Assembly (NCBI GenBank): GCA_900696495.1
Contig: CAADGI010000014.1
Coordinates: 248,001 to 312,000 of the forward strand
Length of the DNA stretch: 64,000 bases
Origin: an uncultured Alphaproteobacteria bacterium
GTDB lineage: Bacteria > Pseudomonadota > Alphaproteobacteria > Micavibrionales > Micavibrionaceae
Direction of reading: 5' to 3'
The notes beneath the pieces were generated by a model that worked only from the letters and a program-made list of their open reading frames with translations, ran no database searches and was not told where the DNA came from. The translations under genes and the position numbers were made by a program. Numbering within the stretch: position 1 is the first letter of the stretch; every line of letters begins with the position of its first letter. Positions 44,045-52,883 of this stretch are shown piece by piece.

Positions 44045-45970
44045 TCAGGTCGAAATCCCGAGTGTGCTTTTATTTTCGGGCGTGATCGTCACCCATTGCT
44101 CGGGTTTATTCTGGAACGATAGATCGCCGGTGATGCTGGTTTCGCCGAGCGCGCCGGAATAGATGCGCCGCATGTCCTGCTGCATCGGCAGGCTGAAGGG
44201 AGTCAGCGTGCGGACAATGAGATCAAGTCGTTTCGCGCGGAACAAGCCGTCGAGCTGAACTTTACCCAACGCATCGAGATTAAGATCGAAAATAAACCGC
44301 GTCTGTTTGCCCTGATTGTCTTTCTGCTGGCTTTCGGAATCGTTTTTGTAATAAAGCGCGATTTTGTGCATCTGGTTTTCAAACATCATCGGCATCGACA
44401 TCGCGCGCCACTCGCCGGAAACCGTGTCGGACGCGAGGCGGTTCAGCGCCGAGCTTTCCTGCCCGAGCCTATTCAACAGGCCGGATTTGCCGCCGCGCCG
44501 CAGCGCATCGACCGCGTTATTGCCGAGCCATTGTGAAAGATCGCCCGCCCGCACGGCCGCGAGGAAAAACAGCGCCGCGGGTCCGAGCTGCACCGGGTTG
44601 CCGGGCGAGGGCGTCATATTCGACATCGCCTGCGCGGCGCGCGGCATGATATGCGCCAGCGTCTGGTAAATCTCGTCCATCATCGGCCACGGTTCGGGCG
44701 CGAGGAAATAAGACGGCATCGGCGCGAATGTGACCTGCGCCGTGACCGGGGTCGCGCTCTGCAGAGGTTGCTGCGGAAGCAACGTGATTTCCGTGCCGGG
44801 CAGCACCGTGTTCGCCGGGACATGCATGATGAAAAACATTTCGGTGTTGGTTGCCGGGTTGAAAACCGAAATCACCGGGAGTTTCTGCGGCGTCAGGCCG
44901 GTGACGATGGCGGGCATTTCCCCGGCCTTGTGATTTTGCAGGATCAAAGGCTTCTCGAGGATTTGTTTCAGCGCCTCGGTCGTGACGGCGGGAGTGGGCC
45001 TTGTTTCGGGCGCCAGGATGGCGGGCATGGGCGTGGCATCGAGCGCGGCGATCTGCGCGCGGAACGGCGCGGTGGGAATTTGCAGTGCGAGTGTGGTCTC
45101 AGGTGAAAACGTAATAGGTGCTTGTGCCGCAGGAAACGCTGGCGCAGATGGCAGCGTGGAATCCACGAAAAGCGCGCTCACACTTATTCCCTCCCGGAGG
45201 GAGGGGGTAGGGGGAGGGGTTAGGATGGCAAATTGTTGGGTACCGTAACCCCCCGCCCCACCCTCCCCCTGCAGGGGGAGGGAAATCAAAAGAACCTCCC
45301 CCTTCGGGGGAGGGGAATTCAGCGCGTCCGTAACTTTTATGCTTGTAATTTGTGCTGGCGGAACCTGTCCGGTGATTTTCGCGAGTTCGTTGGTAATAAA
45401 TTCCTGCACATCCTGCGCGGTGATTTCCGTTTTCGCGGCGACGATCTCGGGAATGATCGCGGCGAGCGTTTCGGCGGGCAAAGGCACATAGTGCGCCGCC
45501 TCGGCGGGCGTGAGCGGTTGCAGCCGCACGACCTGGCCTTCCGACAGCGGCGCGGCGGGCGGCGGGCTGTCCGCCCTTTGCACGGGCTGTGCAGGTTGCG
45601 GGCGAACCTCGACGTCGACGGGCGTTTGCGACGTGCGCGGCGGCGCCGGCTGGGATGACGCTTCCGTGGTTACGCGGGCATTCTGCGGCGGGCGTCCCGG
45701 CGGAATTTCGATTTCGACTTTATCGCCCGCACGGACATTCAGCGGGCGCGGATCGGCCTTCACCGTGACGTCGCCCTGTTCGGTGCGGATGTCTAGCCGC
45801 CCGTCGCCGTGGTCGCGGATGACGCGGCCCTTGATCTCGATGGTTTTTTTGACGTCGGAGAGTTCAGCGGGGAGTTTTTCCAGCAGCACGTTCGGATTGC
45901 CCGGCGGTTTCGCGGGTGGGGTTTGGCCGGGAATCTGTTGCGGCGGAATTTTCGTCGGGCCGGAGGTCAT
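44045..45970 (-). CDS. fliK: FliK-like flagellar hook-length control protein with repeat insertion
   Basis: 641 residues, very Pro/Ala/Thr-rich for two thirds of its length with a compact C-terminal domain (from about residue 470). FLDLNL-type strands (FIFDLNLDALGKVQLDGLF) resemble the C-terminal domain of FliK, which switches export from hook to filament. Residues about 218-260 come from a CCCTCCC-family palindromic element read in frame (LPLQGEGGAGG, PPTPSLREG). It follows flhG on the same strand. The name rests on composition and context and is moderate. Confidence 0.65.
   Translation of the reverse strand: MTSGPTKIPPQQIPGQTPPAKPPGNPNVLLEKLPAELSDVKKTIEIKGRVIRDHGDGRLDIRTEQGDVTVKADPRPLNVRAGDKVEIEIPPGRPPQNARVTTEASSQPAPPRTSQTPVDVEVRPQPAQPVQRADSPPPAAPLSEGQVVRLQPLTPAEAAHYVPLPAETLAAIIPEIVAAKTEITAQDVQEFITNELAKITGQVPPAQITSIKVTDALNSPPPKGEVLLISLPLQGEGGAGGYGTQQFAILTPPPTPSLREGISVSALFVDSTLPSAPAFPAAQAPITFSPETTLALQIPTAPFRAQIAALDATPMPAILAPETRPTPAVTTEALKQILEKPLILQNHKAGEMPAIVTGLTPQKLPVISVFNPATNTEMFFIMHVPANTVLPGTEITLLPQQPLQSATPVTAQVTFAPMPSYFLAPEPWPMMDEIYQTLAHIMPRAAQAMSNMTPSPGNPVQLGPAALFFLAAVRAGDLSQWLGNNAVDALRRGGKSGLLNRLGQESSALNRLASDTVSGEWRAMSMPMMFENQMHKIALYYKNDSESQQKDNQGKQTRFIFDLNLDALGKVQLDGLFRAKRLDLIVRTLTPFSLPMQQDMRRIYSGALGETSITGDLSFQNKPEQWVTITPENKSTLGIST
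45189..45316. repeat. Palindromic element inside the fliK-like gene, CCCTCCC family
   Basis: CCCTCCCGGAGGGAGGGGG, CCCTCCCCCTGCAGGGGGAGGG and CCTCCCCCTTCGGGGGAGG hairpins in succession, all translated. Confidence 0.8.
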
Positions 45971-45979
45971 AAGAGTAAT

Positions 45980-46082
45980 TAACCACGAATGGACACGAAT
46001 TTAAAAATATTTTTTACGCGAAGACCCGAAGTCACGAAGAAGAATAAAATAAAAACTTCGTTTCTTCGTAACGTCGCGTTTA
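45980..46082. repeat. Long inverted repeat, ACGAAG family
   Basis: ACCACGAATGG and ACGCGAAGACCCGAAG on the left, CTTCGTTTCTTCGTAACGT on the right; between flhG and the fliK-like gene. Confidence 0.65.
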
Positions 46083-46111
46083 TTTATTTTATTAGTGTTT
46101 GTTTGTGATTT

Positions 46112-46939
46112 TTAGGCCGTGGCCCTGCGGCTGTCTTCCAGCGTTTTCCAGAGCGCGCGGGCGACGCGTTCGACATCCTCGGCAGCGTCGGAATTCGGCG
46201 AGCGGATCAGGATCGGCGTCTGGCTGCGGATGGAATCTTTCACCTTGCTGTCGGCGCGGATGATGCCGGCCATCGGCGGGGTGAGACGGAGGAAATTCTC
46301 GCAGGCCTTGAGCAGGGTTTTGTAGGTTTTCTCGCCCTCCGACGCGCTGGGCGCCATGTTGACGACGATGGAAACATTTTTCGACATGCCCGCCGCGTTG
46401 CCGAGCTTGATGAAGGCGTAGGCGTCGGTGAGCGAGGTGGGTTCGTCGGTGGTGATCAACACTGTGCGCGTCGCCGAAGCGGAAAGCATTCTTACAGTCC
46501 GGTCGACGCCCGCGCCGAGGTCGGCGATCACAACGTCATATTGCTCCGAAACATCGATGAGCTGGTCGCGCAAAATAGTCAGGCGCTGCGAGGGCAGGGC
46601 GGAGAGCGAAGCCTGTCCCGAGCGGCCCGCGATGATATCGAAGCCCCCTTCTTCAAAAGGTTGGATGACTTTGTCGATCGAGAGGCGGCCACGAATAACA
46701 TCGTTCAGGTCGCGCTTGGGCATCAGGCCCAATTGAACGTCCACGTTCGCGAGGCCCAGATCGCCGTCGAACAGCAGCACTTTGCGCCCGGCCTTGGCCA
46801 TGGCGTGGGCGAGGGTGATGGAAAACCAGGTCTTGCCGACGCCGCCTTTGCCGCTGGCGACCGCGAGGATATTGCGCCCCCGCCTGAAGGACGGGCCGCC
46901 GGTCTGCGGGTCGAGCATTTCCTGTGTCTCGGTGGTCAT
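46112..46939 (-). CDS. flhG: MinD-like ATPase FlhG (FleN)
   Basis: 275 residues. The deviant Walker A is ASGKGGVGKTWFS, followed by LLFDGDLGLANVDVQLG. FlhG limits flagellar number and acts with the GTPase FlhF at the pole. The start overlaps the flhF stop by four bases, so the two are coupled. The usual N-terminal DQAxxLR motif that activates FlhF is not evident. Confidence 0.92.
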   Translation of the reverse strand: MTTETQEMLDPQTGGPSFRRGRNILAVASGKGGVGKTWFSITLAHAMAKAGRKVLLFDGDLGLANVDVQLGLMPKRDLNDVIRGRLSIDKVIQPFEEGGFDIIAGRSGQASLSALPSQRLTILRDQLIDVSEQYDVVIADLGAGVDRTVRMLSASATRTVLITTDEPTSLTDAYAFIKLGNAAGMSKNVSIVVNMAPSASEGEKTYKTLLKACENFLRLTPPMAGIIRADSKVKDSIRSQTPILIRSPNSDAAEDVERVARALWKTLEDSRRATA

Positions 46940-47970
46940 TGCCTGCTTCCTGCTTTCTTATACTCTTTTTTTCCTTGCGTGTATGCCCCCGGCATCAAAA
47001 GCGCCGACAGGGAACGCGGGTCCAAACCGAACAGGCCGTCCGCCACCTTCGGCGTGTTGCTGGCGTCTGCAAAAGTCATGCCGCCATGGTGCGCGGCCGA
47101 TAAAATACCGCCCAGACGCCGCGCGATATCGACCCGCGTGGCGATCAGGCTGTGCACCCCGATGGCCGCGAAAACCCGCGCCATTTCACCGGATTCGTCA
47201 GCGTCAGTCCCGGCGGGCAGGACGAAATAAGGGTCGATTTCGGCGGCGCCGATGAACCGCGCGGCGTTTTTGACGTCGTTCTGGTCGAAGGGGTTGACGC
47301 CCGGTGTATCGATGAAAACCTGGTCGTAGCCCTGCAGGCCGCGCAGCATCTCGGCAAGCTCCTGCGCGTTCGCGGCTTTTTTGAGATCGATGCGCAGAAG
47401 TTTGGTGAAGGCGGCGAGCTGCTCGACTCCCCCGGCGCGGACCGTATCCGCTGAAATCACCCCGACCCGCAGGCCCCCCATCACGCCGCGCGCGGCGGCC
47501 TTGGCGACAGCGAGAGTTTTGCCTGAACCCGGCGGCCCGACCATCATGATCGGTTTTTTATGCGCCTTCTGCGGCAGCGGCTGGAAATTATAAAGATGCT
47601 CGATCGCGGCAATCAGCGCGATGGAGGGCTGCTCGAGGCCCACCACGGTGGCGCAGGAGAGAATCTGGTCCATGACGTCTTCGGGCACGGAATGGCGGAG
47701 CAGCACTTCCGTCAGCTCCTCGGCGATGAGCGATTGCTCCTCTTCCTCGTCATATTGCAGCCAGTCGTCGCCCTCGGCGGGGGTGGACGACTTGCCGATC
47801 TCGAAGGCGGGCGCGCCGTAGGAGGGCGGGTCGATGGCGGCGGTCACATGCACGGCCTTGCCGCCCTTTTCCTCGCGGGTGGCAACTATGATCGCATCTT
47901 CACCGAGCGTATCGCGGATCATCTGCATCGCCTCTGTCATTGTCCTGGCATAAAAGGATTTCAGCCGCAT
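46936..47970 (-). CDS. flhF: Flagellar SRP-type GTPase FlhF, divergent
   Basis: 344 residues. The N-terminal region (MRLKSFYARTMTEAMQMIR) is characteristic of FlhF. The GTPase domain has MVGPPGSGKTLAVAKAA for G1 and SADTVRAGGVEQLAAF for the SRP-specific insertion. The G3 motif reads DTPGVN rather than DTAGR, so this copy is divergent. FlhF marks the pole at which the flagellum is built. It is followed by flhG; flhA, its usual upstream neighbour, is 2.5 kb away behind four unknown genes. Confidence 0.88.
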   Translation of the reverse strand: MRLKSFYARTMTEAMQMIRDTLGEDAIIVATREEKGGKAVHVTAAIDPPSYGAPAFEIGKSSTPAEGDDWLQYDEEEEQSLIAEELTEVLLRHSVPEDVMDQILSCATVVGLEQPSIALIAAIEHLYNFQPLPQKAHKKPIMMVGPPGSGKTLAVAKAAARGVMGGLRVGVISADTVRAGGVEQLAAFTKLLRIDLKKAANAQELAEMLRGLQGYDQVFIDTPGVNPFDQNDVKNAARFIGAAEIDPYFVLPAGTDADESGEMARVFAAIGVHSLIATRVDIARRLGGILSAAHHGGMTFADASNTPKVADGLFGLDPRSLSALLMPGAYTQGKKEYKKAGSRQ

Positions 47971-48080
47971 GGGAGAAACTTGCTTACTCGAATCAGCCTA
48001 AATTATAAATTTTCCGGAAAAAGGTTTCCAGAGCAATTTTATTATATTTTACAGGAAAGTGGGGGTGGAAAAGGCGGGTT

Positions 48081-48710
48081 TCAACCCAAATCTCGTGAGG
48101 GAAGTGTTTCCCGTCTCAATGGCGCGTTTTTCAGCACTTCAAGAGCGCTTTCAAAACGATGCCTTTTGGCTTCAATTTCATCGCGGGTCTTGCCGTATGT
48201 TTTATACCAGGACCGCCTTTCATTATTGAACGCGATGGAACTGGCATTGAAAAGAGGGGCATAGGCATTAATGATATAATTGTCCGGGTTGCTTCCTTTA
48301 ATCGGCTGGATTTTGGCAAGAATGATGCCATTCGGAATGCCGTCTTCGGTATTTGGACGGCTCCAGTTAGGCCATGATGCCGAAACCGTGGGCCATTTAC
48401 CCGCCCGCCATTCATCGGCGGCAAATCCTGAAAGGAAAACCTTGCCGCTTACCGGAGCAATAACGGGCACATTGCCGCACAGCGCGATTTGCGTTCCCGC
48501 CCAAACAAGTTCATTACGAACGCCGTAATTCAGTTCCGATGTTCTCCGGCAAGCAAAATTGAAAGCCGATGTAATCGCCGGGGGCGGTACAGGAATGACA
48601 ATCAGGTAATTTTCGAGAGGCGTATCGGGATGTGGAGGTATCTGACTTTCAGGTTTCAGAACCGGATAAGTTTCAGCAGGTTTAACAAACCAATTTGAAA
48701 AAATGCTCAT
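48081..48710 (-). CDS. Unknown protein of the flhA-flhF island, lipoyl-like fold hint
   Basis: 209 residues from the ATG at 48710, with GGAG nearby. The middle reads LVWAGTQIALCGN then VPVIAPVSGKVFL, a pattern typical of the biotinyl/lipoyl barrel fold, but without the modified Lys context. No signal peptide or membrane segment. It is the last of four AT-richer genes and has the same layout as the two larger ones upstream. Function unknown. Confidence 0.65.
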   Translation of the reverse strand: MSIFSNWFVKPAETYPVLKPESQIPPHPDTPLENYLIVIPVPPPAITSAFNFACRRTSELNYGVRNELVWAGTQIALCGNVPVIAPVSGKVFLSGFAADEWRAGKWPTVSASWPNWSRPNTEDGIPNGIILAKIQPIKGSNPDNYIINAYAPLFNASSIAFNNERRSWYKTYGKTRDEIEAKRHRFESALEVLKNAPLRRETLPSRDLG

Positions 48711-48742
48711 CACTCAATCTCCACGCAGTTAATTTGTCTAAT

Positions 48743-49327
48743 TTATCGATTCAAAACGGGAATGACCGTGACATACCCCATTTTATCAATCTCATCGTTG
48801 ATAATGTAGTTTACGTTATCTTCTGAACGTAATGCTTGACCATCCTCATCATAACGAAGAGCCATAAAGACATCCTGACATAAACGTCCGTAAGGAAGGG
48901 GAACTGGTATAAAACGTAAAGATTTTTCGGCCTGTTCGACTGGCATGTGTCTGTATTTTTCTGCTTCAGTCAGCGGCAGTAACGGTTGGTAAGCAAAGAG
49001 ATATTTTGATGTCTCGCTATTTAGAGTTTCAGTAATGATTCCATTATTCGGCATTAAAATCTCGCCGGGTTTTGAGCCGCCAAACCATGCGCGTGATTTA
49101 AGATTAAATTGTCCAATAAGGGAACGTCCCTGAACATGGTCTCCCGGGCTGGCCTTCCATTCCAGAAAAAGTTTTTTCTTGTAATGAACTCCGTGTAAGG
49201 CTTTATAAAACACCTGGCTAAGCTGTGGCACAGCGATGACAAAAGGAATGGGCGCATAACGCGTGCGGTCTTTAAATTCAGGATTCGTGTTAATACCGTC
49301 AGGTTCGCTCTTGTTCCAAAATCCCAT
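48743..49327 (-). CDS. Unknown protein of the flhA-flhF island
   Basis: 194 residues from the ATG at 49327 (MGFWNKSEPD) with GTGGAGAAAAAT before it. Residues 8-75 match the 204-residue protein at 49705: both have GINTNP, a Pro-rich strand, then FLEWKASPGDHV with GRSLIGQFNLK. The GDHV-x-G-x-IG pattern suits a lipoyl-like barrel. A C-terminal strand YVTVIPVLNR is also shared. Function unknown. Confidence 0.7.
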   Translation of the reverse strand: MGFWNKSEPDGINTNPEFKDRTRYAPIPFVIAVPQLSQVFYKALHGVHYKKKLFLEWKASPGDHVQGRSLIGQFNLKSRAWFGGSKPGEILMPNNGIITETLNSETSKYLFAYQPLLPLTEAEKYRHMPVEQAEKSLRFIPVPLPYGRLCQDVFMALRYDEDGQALRSEDNVNYIINDEIDKMGYVTVIPVLNR

Positions 49328-49348
49328 ATTTTTCTCCACTAATTAAAT

Positions 49349-49684
49349 TTAATCGAAACGCCAATGTAATTCTGCGCTTGCGTTATCAATTTCCTGCGCG
49401 AAAGATTCAACTTCTTTATCTATGTGGTAAGTCCCTCTCCTGTCTCCCGTGACAACCGTGCATATACCGCCTCCATTATCGTGGACTTCTTCTAACTTTG
49501 TTGTCGTCTTGCCCGTAATGGGAAATTGGGAAACGTAATTGAATTCTCTCTGGGAACGTTTAACCCGTTGCCAAAGGCTGCGTGTTAAAACGCGATAGGA
49601 GATGATCGCGTCGGCCGCGACTTCACATTCGTAGCTATGGTCCTTCGTATTGAATTCCGGACTTGCAGGAAATTTGCGGCCCAT
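49349..49684 (-). CDS. Unknown small protein of the flhA-flhF island
   Basis: 111 residues with GGAGTAGATAGA directly before the ATG. It seems beta-rich, starting MGRKFPASPEFNTKDHSYE, with a GGGICTVVTGDRRGTYHI stretch. It does not resemble the other three island genes. No membrane segment, no known family. Confidence 0.65.
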   Translation of the reverse strand: MGRKFPASPEFNTKDHSYECEVAADAIISYRVLTRSLWQRVKRSQREFNYVSQFPITGKTTTKLEEVHDNGGGICTVVTGDRRGTYHIDKEVESFAQEIDNASAELHWRFD

Positions 49685-49704
49685 TCTATCTACTCCAGCA
49701 TTGT

Positions 49705-50319
49705 TTAAGGTTCGACAGGTATGAGCGTCGGCAGCATATGGCTGTACTGCTTTTCAATGTAGTTTTTGACAGGAACTGTGTTTGGGCCAACCATCCAGCT
49801 TTCAAAGCTGCGCCTGTTTTCGCCACCCTTGAGAATGCGGATAGCCTCCGCAACATCCCGGTAAATGTTTTCAGGATGGGATTTTTCCTTGAGCGCCTCT
49901 TGTTTTTTATCATCGCTTAATGATAACGAGAGCGGGCCGTGTTTCTGGGAATAAGTAACGGGTAACAGGCGCTGATAAGAGAACAGCATTTCCGAACTCA
50001 GGATGTCATGGGTCTCTCTGATGATGCATGGAAAAGGTAAGTGAATTGCAGGTTGAAGAGACTGAAGCAGGTTACCTTTAAGATGAAAACGGCCAATGGG
50101 CGTGCCGGGATCGACATGATCGCCGCGCTCGACAAGCCACTCAAAAAATTCTCTTTTGGGCGCACAGTTTTTCTGGAGGTAATCAAGCAGCTCCGGTGTC
50201 AGGTTGGGCTGGGCTGTAATGTAGGGCACCGCTTCATATTTTGCCGGGTTGCGAAGGTTCGGGTTGGTGTTGATGCCGAATGTGTCTGTAAGGCTCTTTT
50301 TCTTAGGGGTTAGGCTCAT
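49705..50319 (-). CDS. Unknown protein of the flhA-flhF island, paralogue of 48743-49327
   Basis: 204 residues from the ATG at 50319 (MSLTPKKKSL), with CGGAGATAAAA before it. The blocks GINTNPNLRNPAKYE, EWLVERGDHVDPGTPIGRF and SYQRLLPVTYSQKHGPL correspond to blocks of the 194-residue protein downstream. The GDHV-dPGTPIG block looks like the edge of a lipoyl or biotinyl barrel. It is the first gene of the island after flhA. Function unknown. Confidence 0.7.
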   Translation of the reverse strand: MSLTPKKKSLTDTFGINTNPNLRNPAKYEAVPYITAQPNLTPELLDYLQKNCAPKREFFEWLVERGDHVDPGTPIGRFHLKGNLLQSLQPAIHLPFPCIIRETHDILSSEMLFSYQRLLPVTYSQKHGPLSLSLSDDKKQEALKEKSHPENIYRDVAEAIRILKGGENRRSFESWMVGPNTVPVKNYIEKQYSHMLPTLIPVEP

Positions 50320-50404
50320 TTTTATCTCCGTGGTGAAACGCCTGTTCATCCACTCGTAGCGCAGCGGGTATAACTATGTCAATTATTTTATGGCAAAGAG
50401 TGGG

Positions 50405-50440
50405 TGGAAACCCGCTAATTCATTAAACTTCTGCGGGTAT
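50405..50440 (-). terminator. Possible terminator after flhA
   Basis: ACCCGC and GCGGGT pair around a 17-base AT-rich loop just after the flhA stop, followed by TTTCC on the minus strand. It would separate flhA from the island. Confidence 0.35.
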
Positions 50441-50441
50441 T

Positions 50442-52586
50442 TTAAATCTGCCCGAGTGTCCTGATCCGCGCCTTCGGGTGGATTTCATTCTGCGACATCA
50501 CCACGGTTTGCGGCCGGAACCGCTCGATCACGCTGCGCACATAGGGGCGGATGCCAGGCGAGGTGAGGAGCACGGGAATTTCGCCCTCCATCGAAAACCG
50601 CTCATACGCATTGCGGATGGTGCCGATGAATTCCTGCAGGCGCGAGGGCGGCATGGCGAGTTGCTTGTCCTCGCCCGCGCCGACGAGGGACTCCACAAAA
50701 GCCTGCTCCCATTCCGGCGACATGGTGACGAGCGGCACGACGCCGTTATTGTTCGTCGCTGAATCGCAGAGCTGCCGCGCAAGGCGCGAGCGCACATGCT
50801 CGGTGATATGCGCGGTGTTCTTGGTGTAGGCGGCGGCCTCGGCGATGCCTTCGAGAATGGCGGGCATGTCGCGCACCGAAACGCGTTCGGAGAGAAGACG
50901 TTGTAAAACTCTTTGCAGCCCGCCGATTGAAACCTGCGTTGGCACGACGTCGGCCACGAGCTTCTGGTATTCCTGGCCGAGTTCGTTGAGCAGCTTCTGC
51001 GTCTCGGCGTAGTTCAGCAGGTCGGGCATGTTGTCCTTGATGATTTCCGTCAGGTGCGTGGTGATGACGGTGGGCGCGTCCACGACTGTATATCCCTTGA
51101 ACTGCGCTTCCTCGCGGTAACGTTCATCGATCCACATCGCGGGCAGGCCAAATGTCGGCTCGGTCGTGCTTTCGCCGGGCAGGGAAATGGGCGAGCCGGT
51201 CGGGTCCATGCACATCAGCATGCCGGGCCGCACTTCGCCGCGCCCGGATTCAATTTCTTTAATACGCACGGTGTAGGTGGAGGCGGGAAGTTGAAGGTTA
51301 TCTTGAATCCGCACGGCGGGAAGGACGTAACCCATATCTTCCGCGAGCTGTCTGCGCAGGCCCTTGATCTGGTCGGTGAGCTTGTTGCCGCCTTCGCCCT
51401 GCACGAGCGGAAGGAGGCCGTAGCCAAGCTCAAGCCGGATCGTATCCATGGCGAGCGCCTTCGAGATCGGCTCCTCCGCCGGTTTGACGCCAACGGGTTT
51501 CGCGGTTTTCGCCTCGATGGCTTTTTGCTCGGCGATTGCCTGGCGCTGGAACGACATGTAGGCAAGGCCGCCGATGACCGCGGCGAGCGTGAGGAACGGC
51601 GCGGCGGGAATGACGGGCACAAGGCCGAGCGCGACCAGCAACCCCGACGTCATGGCCAGCGCGCGCGGATAGCGGCTGAACTGGTCGAACAGCGCCTGGT
51701 CGGCGGAGCCTTCGACTCCCGCCTTGGAAACGAGGAGACCCGCGGAAACCGAAACGATCAGCGCCGGGATCTGCGTGACAAGACCGTCGCCGATGGTGAG
51801 GAGCGTGTAGTTCTTCGCCGCGTCGGCGAGGCTCATGTCACGCGAAACGACGCCGATGATGATGCCGCCGATAACGTTGACGAAGACGATGAGAAGGCCC
51901 GCGATCGCATCGCCGCGCACGAATTTCGCCGCGCCGTCCATCGCGCCGTAGAACGTGCTTTCCTGCTCGAGCTTCTTGCGGCGGAGCTTGGCTTCGTCCT
52001 CGGTGATCAGGCCGGCGGAAAGGTCGGCGTCGATCGCCATCTGCTTGCCGGGCATGGCGTCCAGGGTGAAGCGCGCCGCGACTTCGGCGATGCGGCCCGA
52101 GCCTTTCGTAATAACCACGAAGTTGACGATGACGAGAATGGCGAAAACGATGGTGCCGATCACATATTCGCCGCCGACGATGAACGTGCCGAACGCTTCG
52201 ATGACGTGACCGGCGGCGTCCGGCCCTTCATGCCCGTTCTCGAGGATAAGCCGGACCGACGCGACGTTCAGCGCGAGGCGTAATGATGTCGCGACCAGCA
52301 ACACGGTCGGAAAGGTGGAGAAGTCGAGCGGGTGCTGGATGAACAGCACCGTCATTAAAATCATGACCGAGAGCGCGACTGAAATCGACAGGCCGAAATC
52401 CAGCAGGAAGGTCGGCACCGGGATCAGCATGAACAGGATGATCATGACGATCGCGAGCGCGAAGATCACGTCGCCGCGGAAATAAGGGGCAATCGACGCC
52501 ATCGTTCCGCCAGCCGCAGGCGCGCCGCCGGGCGCGGCAGCGAAATTGGTGGTGGCAGGCAGTCTTGAACCGGGCGCGTCGGCCAT
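50442..52586 (-). CDS. flhA: Flagellar export gate protein FlhA
   Basis: 714 residues. The N-terminal half has about eight membrane segments; the conserved FHIPEP-type block is seen in LDAMPGKQMAIDADLSAGLI and FVRGDAIAGLLIVFVN. The C-terminal cytoplasmic half (from about residue 370) docks export substrates and chaperones. The first 25 residues are Ala/Pro-rich. It is the main gate of the flagellar type III secretion system, working with FliI, FliH and FliJ, all coded in this window. Confidence 0.97.
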   Translation of the reverse strand: MADAPGSRLPATTNFAAAPGGAPAAGGTMASIAPYFRGDVIFALAIVMIILFMLIPVPTFLLDFGLSISVALSVMILMTVLFIQHPLDFSTFPTVLLVATSLRLALNVASVRLILENGHEGPDAAGHVIEAFGTFIVGGEYVIGTIVFAILVIVNFVVITKGSGRIAEVAARFTLDAMPGKQMAIDADLSAGLITEDEAKLRRKKLEQESTFYGAMDGAAKFVRGDAIAGLLIVFVNVIGGIIIGVVSRDMSLADAAKNYTLLTIGDGLVTQIPALIVSVSAGLLVSKAGVEGSADQALFDQFSRYPRALAMTSGLLVALGLVPVIPAAPFLTLAAVIGGLAYMSFQRQAIAEQKAIEAKTAKPVGVKPAEEPISKALAMDTIRLELGYGLLPLVQGEGGNKLTDQIKGLRRQLAEDMGYVLPAVRIQDNLQLPASTYTVRIKEIESGRGEVRPGMLMCMDPTGSPISLPGESTTEPTFGLPAMWIDERYREEAQFKGYTVVDAPTVITTHLTEIIKDNMPDLLNYAETQKLLNELGQEYQKLVADVVPTQVSIGGLQRVLQRLLSERVSVRDMPAILEGIAEAAAYTKNTAHITEHVRSRLARQLCDSATNNNGVVPLVTMSPEWEQAFVESLVGAGEDKQLAMPPSRLQEFIGTIRNAYERFSMEGEIPVLLTSPGIRPYVRSVIERFRPQTVVMSQNEIHPKARIRTLGQI

Positions 52587-52700
52587 GGAAATCAGGTCGT
52601 CGGAATCAATAGGAACAGTCGAAAATACCAGCGCTTATTGTATCCGGCCCGGCCCGGACATGCAAACGCGGCAAATATGGGGTATTGTATCGTTTAAACT

Positions 52701-52836
52701 GTCACCCCCGTCCCCGCCTGCGCGGGGATAAACTGCGGCGGGGGTCCGGCACTAACAACAAGGCGCGCGGCAAGGGCCGCGCACATTATGGATCCCCGCC
52801 GTTCAAGCGCGGCTGACGCCGCGCCGCGGGGATGAC
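52701..52836. repeat. Long palindromic element, family B variant
   Basis: GTCACCCCCGTCCCCGCC and CGCGGGGATAAAC at one end, GCGCCGCGGGGATGACG at the other, with an internal GCGCGCGG/CCGCGC hairpin. It lies upstream of flhA. Confidence 0.75.
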
Positions 52837-52883
52837 GGGAGGAAGGGGATATTTCAAACGGATGCAATACCAAATATAGCTGT

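Noticed and set aside
51054-52283. Plus-strand open frame of 409 codons opposite flhA
   Set aside because: Antisense shadow of flhA; composition is Arg/Asp/Glu-heavy and no family pattern is seen.
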